Made by a program: the position numbers and the translations under genes
The notes under the pieces: model-generated
Database searches by the model: none
What the model was told of the DNA's origin: nothing
The model's input: the letters and a program-made list of their open reading frames with translations, nothing else
Source of the DNA: Saprospiraceae bacterium
GTDB lineage: Bacteria > Bacteroidota > Bacteroidia > Chitinophagales > Saprospiraceae
Assembly (NCBI GenBank): GCA_027080725.1
Contig: JALWRC010000015.1
Location: forward strand, 1-64,000
DNA length: 64,000 bases
Reading direction: 5' to 3'
Part shown: positions 17,189 through 26,665 of the stretch, in pieces
Numbering within the stretch: the first letter of the stretch is position 1
Layout: every line of letters begins with the position of its first letter

Positions 17189-18131
17189 AAACCAATTCAG
17201 CGGTCTGATTTTTACATATCTCTTTGCGGGGATGACGGCTTTTATCGTATTGGTTTGCGTATTTACCCCGGATGTCATCCTCTTTAAGCGTCTATCCAAT
17301 TACACCGTGCATATCATGCTCGGGTTTTTGATGCTCGGATTATTATTCTTGATGCTCGGCAAAAAGAAACTCTTGTTGATAAGTTTCGTAGCAAGTGGAT
17401 TGTTGAGCATATTTCTCAAATATTCGTCCAATTCTAAATTGCAATTGGCACGGGACAGTGGATTACCGGATGTTAGTATTGCGCTGGTAAACTTAGCGGA
17501 CATCACCACCCTTCCGGATAGTTTGACCGCCAATATCCAACGCATACACCCGGACATCCTGGTGTGCAACGAATTGACCCCCGACTGGACGCATTATTTG
17601 TCAGTTGCTCTCAGGAAGCAGTTTCCCTACCAAGTAAAGATTACACGAATCGACAACCATGGCAAGGCACTATTTAGTCACTTGCCCATCGTGGAGACGG
17701 ATACATTGATTCACCGGAATATTCCACATATTCTATCGACGATAGAATTGGGTTCCTCGATACGTTTTCGAGTACTCAACACCTTTTTTAACCCGCCACT
17801 CGTACACAAGATGCTCGAGGATTACAACCAACAATTGGGATTTTTGGTCAATCGTATCAGACAGACCGATCTGCCGCTTCTAGTAGCCGGTGACTTTAGT
17901 GTACCGCCTTGGTCCACCGAATTGCGTACATTCAAATACGCAGCGAATTTGTTGGATTCAAGGCGGGATATCACCTTGCGTTCCGGAAAGGGATTTGAAG
18001 CGCTTCTCGAAGTACCCGTACAACAGATTTTCTACAATTCCCGGCTGGCTTGCACCAAGTTCTCCAACCTCTACGATGGAGACAAAAATAAGCTCGGTAT
18101 CACCGGCACCTACCAACTCACCCCTAAATAG
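17178..18131 (+). CDS. Membrane-anchored endonuclease/exonuclease/phosphatase-fold protein, probably degenerate
   Basis: 317 residues. Three membrane helices occupy about residues 8-80. The rest resembles the EEP fold: ILVCNELTPDW (Glu, near 127-137) and AGDFSVPPWSTELR (near 236). The family normally has GDFN and a C-terminal Ser-Asp-His; here Asn is replaced by Ser and no SDH can be found (the C-terminus reads DGDKNKLGITGTYQL). It may therefore be inactive as a hydrolase. The start overlaps the lamin-tail stop by 11 bp, so the two are probably co-translated. Confidence 0.75.
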   Translation: MANKNQFSGLIFTYLFAGMTAFIVLVCVFTPDVILFKRLSNYTVHIMLGFLMLGLLFLMLGKKKLLLISFVASGLLSIFLKYSSNSKLQLARDSGLPDVSIALVNLADITTLPDSLTANIQRIHPDILVCNELTPDWTHYLSVALRKQFPYQVKITRIDNHGKALFSHLPIVETDTLIHRNIPHILSTIELGSSIRFRVLNTFFNPPLVHKMLEDYNQQLGFLVNRIRQTDLPLLVAGDFSVPPWSTELRTFKYAANLLDSRRDITLRSGKGFEALLEVPVQQIFYNSRLACTKFSNLYDGDKNKLGITGTYQLTPK

Positions 18132-18316
18132 CCGATGCAAAAGGACATGTAGTAAGGGCCGAAAAGGCGCAACTGTGTTTGGTACACAACACAATTATGG
18201 GGTCGGTACGATAAAATTGCCTTTGTTCTTTCGAATTGTCTTAATATTGCGTCCTGTTTCGATGCCAATGGTTTTTATGATAAAATGCATTCTTATTAGA
18301 CCCAATTAATAACTTT

Positions 18317-19243
18317 ATGATTTTTGCCGGATATATCGCATTATTCATTATTTCACTAGCGCTTTTGTTAAAAGCTTCTGATGTCTTTGTGGACGGGGCG
18401 AAGGAAATCGGGGTTGCGATGGGTATTTCTCCCTTTATCATAGGGGTTACTATTGTGGCTTTGGGTACCTCTTTGCCGGAGTTGGCTACTTCAGTTTCTG
18501 CGGTGATGGCTGATACTTCTGATGTCGTTGTCGGCAATGTTGTGGGGTCTAACATTGCCAATATCCTTTTGGTGTTGGGTTTGACAGCTATTGTGGCGGG
18601 TAAGATTAAGATGGATTTTGATATCATGGACACAGACATGCCTCTGCTGTTCATCTCTTCGATATTGTTGTATTTTGTATTGAGTGATGGGGTATTTTCC
18701 TTCTTTGAGGCCATCGTCTTTTTGATTGGATTTGTCGTATTTCTTCTCAACTCATTTTCCGGAAAGAAGGATACGGAGGATATCCCAGAGAAGGCTAGAA
18801 AGATAGCCTGGATTTACCTCATTGGCGGTGGACTTGTTGTTTGGCTCAGTGCGGGGTACACCATAATGGCCATTAAGGAGATTTCGGTTTTAGCCGGGGT
18901 TCCTACCAAAGTGATAGCGGTAAGTATGGTGGCTTTGGGCACTTCTCTCCCTGAAGTCATCGTCAGCATCATGGCGGCACGCAAGGGACATTCAGGTATA
19001 GCGGTGGGCAATGTGTTAGGATCCAACATTTTTAATACCTATACGGTCATGGCCATCCCTTCCTTTTTTGGCCATTTGGATATTCCTTCGGACTTCATCA
19101 GTTTTCACATTCCCTATATGATTGCTATGACGGTGATTTTTGCCTTTATTTCTTTGAGCCGCAGTATTTCAAAATGGGAAGGAGTGATGCTGTTGGTCTT
19201 TTACCTGTATTACCTGTATCAAATAATTAATTATACCCCTTAG
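18317..19243 (+). CDS. Calcium/sodium antiporter, YrbG family
   Basis: 308 residues with about ten membrane helices. The two alpha repeats of the CaCA superfamily are clear: GTSLPELATSVSAV with VGNVVGSNIANI (first half), and GTSLPEVIVSIMAA with VGNVLGSNIFNT (second half). The acidic residue in each GTSLPE motif binds the cation. It exchanges Ca2+ for Na+ or H+ across the inner membrane. The YbaB-type gene follows 33 bp downstream. Confidence 0.95.
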   Translation: MIFAGYIALFIISLALLLKASDVFVDGAKEIGVAMGISPFIIGVTIVALGTSLPELATSVSAVMADTSDVVVGNVVGSNIANILLVLGLTAIVAGKIKMDFDIMDTDMPLLFISSILLYFVLSDGVFSFFEAIVFLIGFVVFLLNSFSGKKDTEDIPEKARKIAWIYLIGGGLVVWLSAGYTIMAIKEISVLAGVPTKVIAVSMVALGTSLPEVIVSIMAARKGHSGIAVGNVLGSNIFNTYTVMAIPSFFGHLDIPSDFISFHIPYMIAMTVIFAFISLSRSISKWEGVMLLVFYLYYLYQIINYTP

Positions 19244-19276
19244 GCGTTAGATTCAAAAGACTAAATCTATTATAAT

Positions 19277-19582
19277 ATGTTTGGAAACCTAATGGAAGAG
19301 ATGAATGCCGCTCAAGAAGAGTTGCAAAGGAAGATGGATGCACTGGAGCTGTCACACAGTTTCCGGGATGGCGCTATTCGAGTAACCCTCAATGGCCAAA
19401 GCCAGATTACTTCCCTTGATATCGACCCGCAGAAAGTGGACCTGAGCGATAAGGATCAATTGGAGGACTTATTGATCATCACCCTAAACGAAGCCTTATC
19501 CCGCCTGGAGCAAATGAAGGTGGAGCTGACCAATGATTCTATGAAAGATCTACTTCCTCCAGGGATGGACGAGCTGTTTTAA
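19277..19582 (+). CDS. YbaB/EbfC-family nucleoid-associated protein
   Basis: 101 residues, normal for the family. MFGNLMEEMNAAQEELQRKM matches the helical N-terminus, and the middle sheet reads AIRVTLNGQSQITSLDIDP. Members form dimers that bind DNA without strong sequence preference. The usual dnaX/recR neighbours are absent. It lies between the antiporter and a secreted LamG protein. Confidence 0.88.
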   Translation: MFGNLMEEMNAAQEELQRKMDALELSHSFRDGAIRVTLNGQSQITSLDIDPQKVDLSDKDQLEDLLIITLNEALSRLEQMKVELTNDSMKDLLPPGMDELF

Positions 19583-19614
19583 TCCCAATATTAACATACA
19601 AGAACCAAAAAGTT

Positions 19615-20826
19615 ATGCACTTTCGGCCGATATATTTTCTCTTTTTCTTGTGGTGTACCATTTCATACCAGGCATTATCACAGACCCCTGTGGGACACTT
19701 CTCATTTGATGGTTGTGCGCTCAGTGATAAGATGGGCCATTATTCAAATGTTATCCCTTCCGGCAGCCCCGGATGTGATTGTGCCCCGGTGCACGAAGGT
19801 TTAGGCCCGGCTCAAACCGGTGATATGCTCGATTTTGACCCCACTATCGGGCAGGTTCTTTCAGGTGATTTCACCATGAGTTTTTATATAAAAATACTCA
19901 ATAAAAGCGGTTCAGGTATTCTAGACATCCTTAGCAATGCTTCCACCTGCCTGCAAGATAGCACTTTTACGATTCAGTTTGACCAGTTGTCCCAGGAGAT
20001 TATTTTGAGTCTCGTCATCAACCCTACCAATAAGATAGTAGTCAAGGCGCGATTGGACCCCAACCATTGTTGGCATTACATCGCCCTTACCCGTGATAAT
20101 GTCACATTTACGCTTTATGTCGACGGCCAACGGGCAGACCGGTTTGTCTATGAGCGCGGACTCGTTATTCCGGTACGGACAGACAATCCATTTCGAATGG
20201 GTACCAGTGTTTGCAACGCCGGGACGTTCGTCGGTTTTATAGATGAATTTAAACTCTACACCTCAGCGCTGCACATCAATGATATCTCCGGTTCCTTTCT
20301 TCCCGTCAACCGTATCCTTACTCCGGATACTTTTCTCCTTCGAGGAGATGCTTTGGTTCCTTTGACCCTGAGTCGTTGTGCCAGTCAAATCCAATGGTCA
20401 CCAGCGACAGGTGTATCTGACCCCAATATCATTGATCCGGATTTGGCTCCGGACCAGACGACACAATACGTGCTGGAGAGCCAAGAAGGAGATTGTACTT
20501 CGTACGATACCTTGCGGATTCAGGTGATTGACCCGGAGGATGTAAAATGTCAGAATCTATACCTACCCTTTGCCTTTACCCCCAATGGTGATAATATCAA
20601 CGATGATTTTGGTATTAGCAATTTTTACATCATCGAGACTTTGGAGTATTTCGATATCTTTGACAAGTGGGGAGGGGTTGTTTTTCATACCAATAATAAA
20701 AATGCGAAGTGGGATGGGTATTACAAGGGAAAAGCCCTCAATCCGGGCGTCTATTCCTACAAGATATCGTATGCTTGCCACGGCAAGAATTACCTTAAGA
20801 CGGGGGCGTTTAATATTTTGAGATAA
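19615..20826 (+). CDS. Secreted LamG-like protein with type B T9SS sorting domain
   Basis: 403 residues. The signal peptide ends near FLWCTISYQALSQ. Residues about 25-210 form a concanavalin/LamG-like domain (VGHFSFDGCALSD, FTMSFYIKI, HCWHYIALTRDNVTFTLYVDG). A short cohesin-like or Ig-like stretch follows. The C-terminal 90 residues are the gliding-motility-type (CHU_C) sorting domain: FTPNGDNINDDFGI, IFDKWGGVVF, WDGYYKGKALNPGVYSYKI. It is probably secreted by T9SS and attached to the surface. The next gene starts 10 bp downstream. Confidence 0.9.
   Translation: MHFRPIYFLFFLWCTISYQALSQTPVGHFSFDGCALSDKMGHYSNVIPSGSPGCDCAPVHEGLGPAQTGDMLDFDPTIGQVLSGDFTMSFYIKILNKSGSGILDILSNASTCLQDSTFTIQFDQLSQEIILSLVINPTNKIVVKARLDPNHCWHYIALTRDNVTFTLYVDGQRADRFVYERGLVIPVRTDNPFRMGTSVCNAGTFVGFIDEFKLYTSALHINDISGSFLPVNRILTPDTFLLRGDALVPLTLSRCASQIQWSPATGVSDPNIIDPDLAPDQTTQYVLESQEGDCTSYDTLRIQVIDPEDVKCQNLYLPFAFTPNGDNINDDFGISNFYIIETLEYFDIFDKWGGVVFHTNNKNAKWDGYYKGKALNPGVYSYKISYACHGKNYLKTGAFNILR
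19657..19669 (+). repeat. ACCATTTCATACC 13-mer, copy e (inside LamG gene)
   Basis: Exact copy, within the signal-peptide coding region, read ACC ATT TCA TAC (TISY). Confidence 0.9.
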
Positions 20827-20836
20827 ACATGTGCAC

Positions 20837-21526
20837 ATGATCAAAACGACACCTTTCTTCTTCATCGGATGTTGCTTATTACTGTTGGTCGGGATGCTGC
20901 ATAGTTGTGGCAACAAGCCTGAAGGCCTCTCTAAAGAAAAGGCCTCTGCCGCTCAAGAGGGTGCATCCATCCAACCAAAATCCAAAGTTGAGGAGACTCC
21001 GGTCACAAAAAAAACGGTATTGGAAGATACTGCTCAGAAAGGGAAGGCGCCTACACCTGTCGCAAAGGCCCTATCTTCTCCGGAGGTAACAGCGCAGCCG
21101 AATGCTCCTAAACCCGATACCCCAAAGAAAACGGCAAAAAGAAAAAAACCTGTTACATACAAAAAAATAAAAAGAGAGAAAAGAAAAAAACCGGTGCAAA
21201 CGTCCAAGGCGATTCCGATTTTACAACTCGAAGAAAAGGTGTTCCATTTTGATACGGTAAAAGCGGGTGCTGTGGTACAACATCGTTTCTTCTTTTCCAA
21301 TTTGGGACAGGCACCTTTGACCTTCAAAAACGGGCATGCCACTTGTGGTTGTACCACACCGATATTTCCCAAAGAGCCGATAAAACCCGGGCAAGCCAGC
21401 TATATTTACATCAGTTTTAATACAAGAGAGAAGTCCGGTGATCAGGACGCCAAAGTGTATTTTGAGTCCAATGCCTCGGACAAAGAAATGGTATTGCACT
21501 TGAAGGGATACGTAAAAGAAAAATAG
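20837..21526 (+). CDS. DUF1573-domain lipoprotein with charged linker
   Basis: 229 residues from the ATG at 20837; a GTG six bases earlier is less likely. A lipobox (GMLHSCGN) marks a lipoprotein. Residues about 25-125 are a Lys/Pro/Ala-rich linker with strongly basic runs (KRKKPVTYKKIKREKRKK). The C-terminal 100 residues are DUF1573: HRFFFSNLGQAPLTFKNG, ATCGCTTPIFPKEPIKPG, and FESNASDKEMVLHLKG. DUF1573 domains have an immunoglobulin-like ASH/MSP fold; the function is unknown. Convergent with the NifU-type gene (5-bp gap). Confidence 0.88.
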   Translation: MIKTTPFFFIGCCLLLLVGMLHSCGNKPEGLSKEKASAAQEGASIQPKSKVEETPVTKKTVLEDTAQKGKAPTPVAKALSSPEVTAQPNAPKPDTPKKTAKRKKPVTYKKIKREKRKKPVQTSKAIPILQLEEKVFHFDTVKAGAVVQHRFFFSNLGQAPLTFKNGHATCGCTTPIFPKEPIKPGQASYIYISFNTREKSGDQDAKVYFESNASDKEMVLHLKGYVKEK

Positions 21527-21531
21527 ACAGC

Positions 21532-22149
21532 TTAGATTTGATCGACGGCTTTTACTTCTTTAACTTCCGGAATCATACGCTTCATCATCCCTTCGATGCC
21601 CGCTTTTAATGTCATGGTGGAAGACGGACATCCACTGCAAGCTCCCTGCATCTCAAGGGTTACCACCCCTTCGTCAAATCCCTTGAAAATAATATTGCCC
21701 CCATCCATTTCTACTGCCGGTTTGACATAGGTATTGAGAATCTCCTTAATCTGCCGTACAGTTCCTTGATCTTTATCGCTATATCCTTCGGCCTCATCTT
21801 CTTCCTGCCGCTTGGCTTGGACATACTCGGTATACCCTTCTTTGATAATGGGGGCTCCTGACTCGAGGTATTCCTTAATAAAGGCCTTGAGCTTGAGCAT
21901 GATATCGATCCATTCCGTCTTGGGAAATTTTGTGATTGTTATGAAATTGTTGGCAATATACACCCCTTTGACATAGTCCAACTCAAAAAGAGCCTTTGCC
22001 AAGGGGGACCATTCTTCTCCCACTTTTCTTTCTTGAAAATCAGCCATCCCGCGGTATAACATCCGGTTGGTGACGTATTTCAATGATTCCGGGTTGGGAG
22101 TTTGCTCGGTATAAATCATTACCGGCATAGTATTTTTAGAATCACTCAT
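21532..22149 (-). CDS. NifU-domain iron-sulfur scaffold/carrier protein (Nfu type)
   Basis: 205 residues. The N-terminal Nfu_N domain begins near IYTEQTPNPESLKYV. The C-terminal NifU domain (from about residue 125) contains the cluster-binding CxxC, Cys171 and Cys174 in GACSGCPSSTMTL. Nfu proteins carry [4Fe-4S] clusters to target enzymes. The Asp/Glu-rich segment between the domains (about 108-122) is a linker. It is a single gene, divergent from the DUF1801 gene. Confidence 0.94.
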   Translation of the reverse strand: MSDSKNTMPVMIYTEQTPNPESLKYVTNRMLYRGMADFQERKVGEEWSPLAKALFELDYVKGVYIANNFITITKFPKTEWIDIMLKLKAFIKEYLESGAPIIKEGYTEYVQAKRQEEDEAEGYSDKDQGTVRQIKEILNTYVKPAVEMDGGNIIFKGFDEGVVTLEMQGACSGCPSSTMTLKAGIEGMMKRMIPEVKEVKAVDQI

Positions 22150-22295
22150 GATTTGATCTATCGTAATGGTGAAAGGTTTGATTGCATACGCTATATAACC
22201 CCCATGTAATGCTTAATGTTCTTGAATGGAGCGATAGTGCTCCGTCCTTATATATACTGATAATGAACTATTTCATGACACTTCAATAATTCACT

Positions 22296-22303
22296 TATCT
22301 TTG
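22296..22303 (+). promoter_or_regulatory. -7 element TATCTTTG upstream of the DUF1801 gene
   Basis: Fits TAnnTTTG and ends 14 nt before the ATG at 22318, predicting a leader of only about ten bases. Confidence 0.55.
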
Positions 22304-22317
22304 CTTAAAACAAACCT

Positions 22318-22758
22318 ATGACGCCGGAGCAGTATATAAAGGCATTGCCACAGGAGCAACAGGAACCCATTGAGCAAATACGTAAAGCCATCTTGGACCA
22401 TCTCCCGAAGGGTTTTGAAGAGACCATATCCTACAACATGATAGGATATGTAGTACCTAAAACTCTATACCCTAATGGATACCACTGCAACCCGGATCTT
22501 CCTCTCCCTTTTATCCATCTAGCTGCTCAGAAGAACAATATTTCGCTTTACCACATGGGACTTTATGCAGACGAGGAATTGAAGGAGTGGTTTATGGCCG
22601 AATATCCCAATCATTCTAAGAGAAAGCTCAATATGGGCAAGTCCTGTATACGGTTCAAATACACACAAGATATCCCTCTTGAGTTACTCGGTTCGCTAAT
22701 GTCCAAGATGTCCGTTAAGCAGTGGATCAGTATCTATGAAGCACAGCTATTGCGTTGA
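22318..22758 (+). CDS. DUF1801 family protein
   Basis: 146 residues. It matches the DUF1801 (YdhG-like) fold: MTPEQYIKALPQEQQEPIEQIRKAI, an EETISYNMIGYVVP strand, ISLYHMGLY, and LNMGKSCIRFKYTQDIPLELL. One relative in Bacillus (Fra) acts as a frataxin-like iron chaperone, but the assignment cannot be carried over with confidence. The neighbouring divergent NifU-type gene makes an iron-sulfur link possible. Confidence 0.88.
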   Translation: MTPEQYIKALPQEQQEPIEQIRKAILDHLPKGFEETISYNMIGYVVPKTLYPNGYHCNPDLPLPFIHLAAQKNNISLYHMGLYADEELKEWFMAEYPNHSKRKLNMGKSCIRFKYTQDIPLELLGSLMSKMSVKQWISIYEAQLLR

Positions 22759-22807
22759 TCTGCCTAATCAACAATGAATTTGTCTTCTCGTCAAATGGCA
22801 TGAGCCA

Positions 22808-25800
22808 TTACTGCGTTTTGATAAAGGAAGAGGCATATGTCTTTCCTCCCAGCTTCAATTCAAGAAGGTAGCGGCCGGCCGCCAAGCCACTTACCGGCAA
22901 GTAGAACAAGTGTTCTCCGGAGCCATCCAAAGACTCTACCCGGCGAATCAAATTTCTTCCGAATAAATCCCGCACGACAATCGATATCTTTCCACCTGTA
23001 ACAATATCAGAGACCCGAAGGTGCAGCTGTTCGATGACGGGATTGGGCCAATGGGTGATGACGGTACGTATTCCGGAAGGGTCTTTCGTCGCGTTAAGAC
23101 TTTGGTACGCAAAATCGTATTTGAAAAAGCGCCCAAAGTCAGGATTAAAGCTCTTGACGGTACGCCACCTGTCCTTACTTCTTTCGTAGTTAATTTTGGC
23201 ATACCCCCGCCCTCTTGGATCCGTGCGCTCCCAAAACCAAAAGTATAAACCATCATCTCCCCGGTCATTAAACTGTAGGGAATAACAACCCGGGCCCAGT
23301 TCGAGTAACTCCTTGTAGGTGGTGTTTTTTTCGAGCCGGTCCGCTTCGTAGAGGATATGCCCGCTCCTGTCTTTTAAGGTGTAAGAGGTTTCGTTGCCTC
23401 TGCTATTGGTGCGGTACTCCAGCCGGATGACCTTTTTGTCTATAATATCCGGCAAGGTGAAAGGCTCGTGGTATATATTATTTGCAGTATAACTATCCGT
23501 AGCCCCATTGACCTTAGTAATTTCCACATCAAACACTGGAGAGGTAACCTTAGTGGCTGTTGCCCAAAAGCTGCTGGTCGTTACCGGAAGCGAGATGTGC
23601 GCGGTGTCCTCCGGATTCAATGTACCTTGCCATTGGGTTACGAGGGGCGAGCCGCTATGTACGCCATACCGGATGGTCAAAGACCGGATGTCCTTACGTC
23701 CCGTATTTCGAACGATGATTTCGGGAGACACACAGTCGGGATTATAACGCAGATACTCTACCCGGTTACTGGGGCGAACCACTTCCATAATCTCCGCATC
23801 GACATCTTTCAATAGGGGTCCATACTGAATGAGTTGAGATGCTACGAGGTAATTGGCCTCTTTTAGCCCTACTCCATTAACACCATAATCCAATGTGAAG
23901 GGCGCTCCGGGTTGGACAAGGGGAGTAATCGTATGGTAGGTGACCAGCGAAGGGTCTCCCGGACACCAACCGGCACGGTCCAGCAGCCATGTCCCCCCTT
24001 GAGGGTGGATGGGTACGGTGCTACACTCTTTCCAAACATCCCAATTGAATTCTTTGGTTCCTCCATTCACGTTGAGATAGTGATTTTTTCTAACAAACTC
24101 ACCGTTCTGTTGATGCCCGGTGATCGTCAACCGCACCTTAGCCATATCCGCATCATCTCTCAATTGGAATGGCCGTGGTTCAAACACTTCATCTGTGCTA
24201 ATTTGATTAAAATATCCCCTTCCGGCCGGCCAAACATTGGAGATGTCCAAAACTTTTCGTGCCGGGGACCCCTTGATAAATGCAAATCGAATATCCAGTT
24301 CTTCCTGTTGTGCTCCATAGGCGACATACAGTTTTTTATTCCCCTGCAAAACCGGAGCAAAGTCGGATACATCGAAAGTAAAAAACACGCCTTTCGGGCC
24401 AAGGTCTAATCCATTGCCATAAGGCGTCACCAACGAGAGCAATTCGAAAGTGGCAGGACTTACAGAGTAATAGCTCAAAGATCCGATATCGAAATCTCCG
24501 TCGGCGTCTTCAATGTCCACATAATCCACTTGCTCTCCCTCGACATTATAAACGGGCTCTTCTATGGCGTTATACAGGTATTGTGTATCAATGGGCACCG
24601 GTTTCTTTTCCCGGATTTGATAATGTATTACCATGTGTTTGATATTCTCGATGGTATCCAGTACTTGTTGCTCTTCTTTATCCACTTGCAGATTGCCTTT
24701 GATCAACCGGACAGTTGGAGCGGAATTAGCGATAAGAGCGGTATTCTCCGGCATGAAATATTCGCCTCTCCTCAAAGTATAATAGCTCTCCGGCAAACCG
24801 GATAACCGGATATCCCAACCGTTTCCACTCTTATCCTTGAGGGTAGTCGACCCGGATTGCAATGCGTAATAGACTACCGGATGCTTTGTAGAATGGAGAG
24901 GGCTGCGCATAATGGATTCCATTTGACCACCGTCTAAAGCAGTATTCCAGATCGCAAAATCCCTAATTCTGCCGTTGTAATGAAGGGAGTGCTGGACATT
25001 CATACCCAAAACCCTTTTGTCCAATCGGCCGATGGCCCGTGTTTTGCCAGAGCCCTCCATCCACAAGTCCCCGTTGAGATATATGCGCATGGTTCCGGAA
25101 TGGACATCCTTAGTAAACGCCCAATGATTCCAGCGGCCGCGTATATCTTCGGATTTTGCTTTTTTGCTAATGCGATCATAATTGCTCCCGACTCCTCCGC
25201 AATCCCAATACACTGTCCCGTTACTCCATGGCAGGTGGATATTGATTTGCCTGTTGGCATTTGCATCTACCGCCTCAAATAGGGTGGTATTTTGCTTGGG
25301 AATCAGCGGAGCAAATCCATATGCCCAGAAGCTAATGGTAATAGCACTGTCCACTTGTCGGAAAGCTTGCTCCGGGAGATCTATCCACTGTGCTCCTGTC
25401 AACCAAAGCGCCTTTTGCACTCCTGAAGAACGGGCGGAGGTTACGCCTGTTGCTGATATCGTTTTTATGCCAAAATCACCGGAATGCTGAACGGGCACAT
25501 CCAAATGAATGACAAGGGAAGAGTTGCCATCCCATTCGATGGGAGTATCAAAATAACAGTCTGCATTTCCCGATTTTACAGATATATCTCCCCAGAAAAC
25601 TTGATTTAACTGCTTTTTTAAAAGTGCCTTTTGATGGATATCTTGAGTGTCTGTCAACCATTTCATACCAATATAAACCCGCGTCAAAACTCCATCTTTA
25701 TCCAGTGGCAATCGCAAACCGTATATTTTGCCCGGCTGCAACCCGGATGTGGTTAATTGGTCGGCAGAATACACCCAGACGTGTTTGGTCGGCTGCGTAG

Positions 25801-26266
25801 CGGATGCAAAATCTATGCTTCCGGTCTCTTCTCCATCCAGCCGGATAAAGCGCTTGCCTGAGCCCCCGTTGGACTTGCCATACCGCAAAGATCGCTGAAT
25901 ATAATGGTGGGTAGGCCGGGTGCGCCAGGTAAAGAAATCGTCCTCCAAATTGTTAATCACATAATCCGGGATGGTTCGCATGGTAGAATCTGCCCTTGAA
26001 GAATCCACGATAAAGGTATTGCAGCTGTAATCCCATTCGCGACAACCTACATTGCCATTGCCCACCGCCGCATCGTGACAACGCATGCCGTAATACATCA
26101 AGATTTTTTCGAATGGGCCTTGAGAGGCCTCCGGGAAATGAAACATGCCGGACCTTCCAGTGGAATCAAACACCAGCGTCTGCACGAAAATAGTGTCTTG
26201 AACTTGGGCATGAAGGTGAATGATGAAGGTGCTAAGAACCATAAGGGATAGAAGAAAGAGACGCAT
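22808..26266 (-). CDS. Large secreted PNGase F-like/LamG protein with type A T9SS sorting domain
   Basis: 1152 residues from the ATG at 26266 (signal peptide MRLFLLSLMVLSTFIIHLHA); an upstream ATG at 26320 adds an atypical extension. The N-terminal domain has MRCHDAAVGNG followed by GCREWDYSCNTFI, typical of peptide-N-glycosidase F N-terminal-type proteins. A LamG domain occupies roughly residues 275-480 (ITISFWAYGFAP, RWNHWAFTKDVHSGTMRIYL). A second PNGase-like or jelly-roll part follows. The last 80 residues are a type A sorting domain (HWPNPVIEQLHLRVS, RDLFGRNLIRRV, LAAGRYLLELKLGG). It probably acts outside the cell on glycoproteins, but whether it is a glycosidase is unproven. Confidence 0.82.
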   Translation of the reverse strand: MRLFLLSLMVLSTFIIHLHAQVQDTIFVQTLVFDSTGRSGMFHFPEASQGPFEKILMYYGMRCHDAAVGNGNVGCREWDYSCNTFIVDSSRADSTMRTIPDYVINNLEDDFFTWRTRPTHHYIQRSLRYGKSNGGSGKRFIRLDGEETGSIDFASATQPTKHVWVYSADQLTTSGLQPGKIYGLRLPLDKDGVLTRVYIGMKWLTDTQDIHQKALLKKQLNQVFWGDISVKSGNADCYFDTPIEWDGNSSLVIHLDVPVQHSGDFGIKTISATGVTSARSSGVQKALWLTGAQWIDLPEQAFRQVDSAITISFWAYGFAPLIPKQNTTLFEAVDANANRQINIHLPWSNGTVYWDCGGVGSNYDRISKKAKSEDIRGRWNHWAFTKDVHSGTMRIYLNGDLWMEGSGKTRAIGRLDKRVLGMNVQHSLHYNGRIRDFAIWNTALDGGQMESIMRSPLHSTKHPVVYYALQSGSTTLKDKSGNGWDIRLSGLPESYYTLRRGEYFMPENTALIANSAPTVRLIKGNLQVDKEEQQVLDTIENIKHMVIHYQIREKKPVPIDTQYLYNAIEEPVYNVEGEQVDYVDIEDADGDFDIGSLSYYSVSPATFELLSLVTPYGNGLDLGPKGVFFTFDVSDFAPVLQGNKKLYVAYGAQQEELDIRFAFIKGSPARKVLDISNVWPAGRGYFNQISTDEVFEPRPFQLRDDADMAKVRLTITGHQQNGEFVRKNHYLNVNGGTKEFNWDVWKECSTVPIHPQGGTWLLDRAGWCPGDPSLVTYHTITPLVQPGAPFTLDYGVNGVGLKEANYLVASQLIQYGPLLKDVDAEIMEVVRPSNRVEYLRYNPDCVSPEIIVRNTGRKDIRSLTIRYGVHSGSPLVTQWQGTLNPEDTAHISLPVTTSSFWATATKVTSPVFDVEITKVNGATDSYTANNIYHEPFTLPDIIDKKVIRLEYRTNSRGNETSYTLKDRSGHILYEADRLEKNTTYKELLELGPGCYSLQFNDRGDDGLYFWFWERTDPRGRGYAKINYERSKDRWRTVKSFNPDFGRFFKYDFAYQSLNATKDPSGIRTVITHWPNPVIEQLHLRVSDIVTGGKISIVVRDLFGRNLIRRVESLDGSGEHLFYLPVSGLAAGRYLLELKLGGKTYASSFIKTQ
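25657..25669 (+). repeat. ACCATTTCATACC 13-mer, copy f (inside PNGase F-like gene)
   Basis: Exact copy. The gene is on the minus strand and reads it as GGT ATG AAA TGG (GMKW). With its flanks it matches intergenic copy c over 23 bases. Confidence 0.9.
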
Positions 26267-26665
26267 AGAAAATAATTTATTAGGATAAAAAATTCTTACA
26301 CCAAAAAAGATAAATAACATAGAATATCTATTAGTAGCGCACTAACTGACGATTGCATAAGTACCTTTGACTCATGATTTCCCAACTTCCCCCTATTATC
26401 TTCATCGGTAGAAACAGCACTCAAAAGTAAAAATTTGTTTTGTATTTGAGTGACTCCGGTCATTATTTTAACAATGAAATGCATATTGTTTTGTTTTACA
26501 CAATTTGCATTGTTTTGTAAGCTCATATCGGTCGAAAATAAATCGGAACTTTTTAAGCTAAATGGGTGATAAGTCGGCGAAAGGTGGTAGTTTAGCCTTT
26601 CCTTGATAATAGTTGATAAGATTATTTATCTATATTATTAATTGACCATACAAAATAAGCGCATC
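26267..26665. other. 399-bp divergent intergenic region, no gene seen
   Basis: AT-rich sequence between two divergent genes. It has a loose repeat of a GCAT(AT)TGTTTTGT motif near 26480-26520. No -7 element of the consensus type and no gene was found. Confidence 0.5.

Noticed and set aside
26296-26526. 76-codon minus-strand open frame
   Set aside because: AT-rich intergenic composition, no ribosome binding site or family resemblance, and it overlaps the alternative N-terminus of the PNGase F-like gene.
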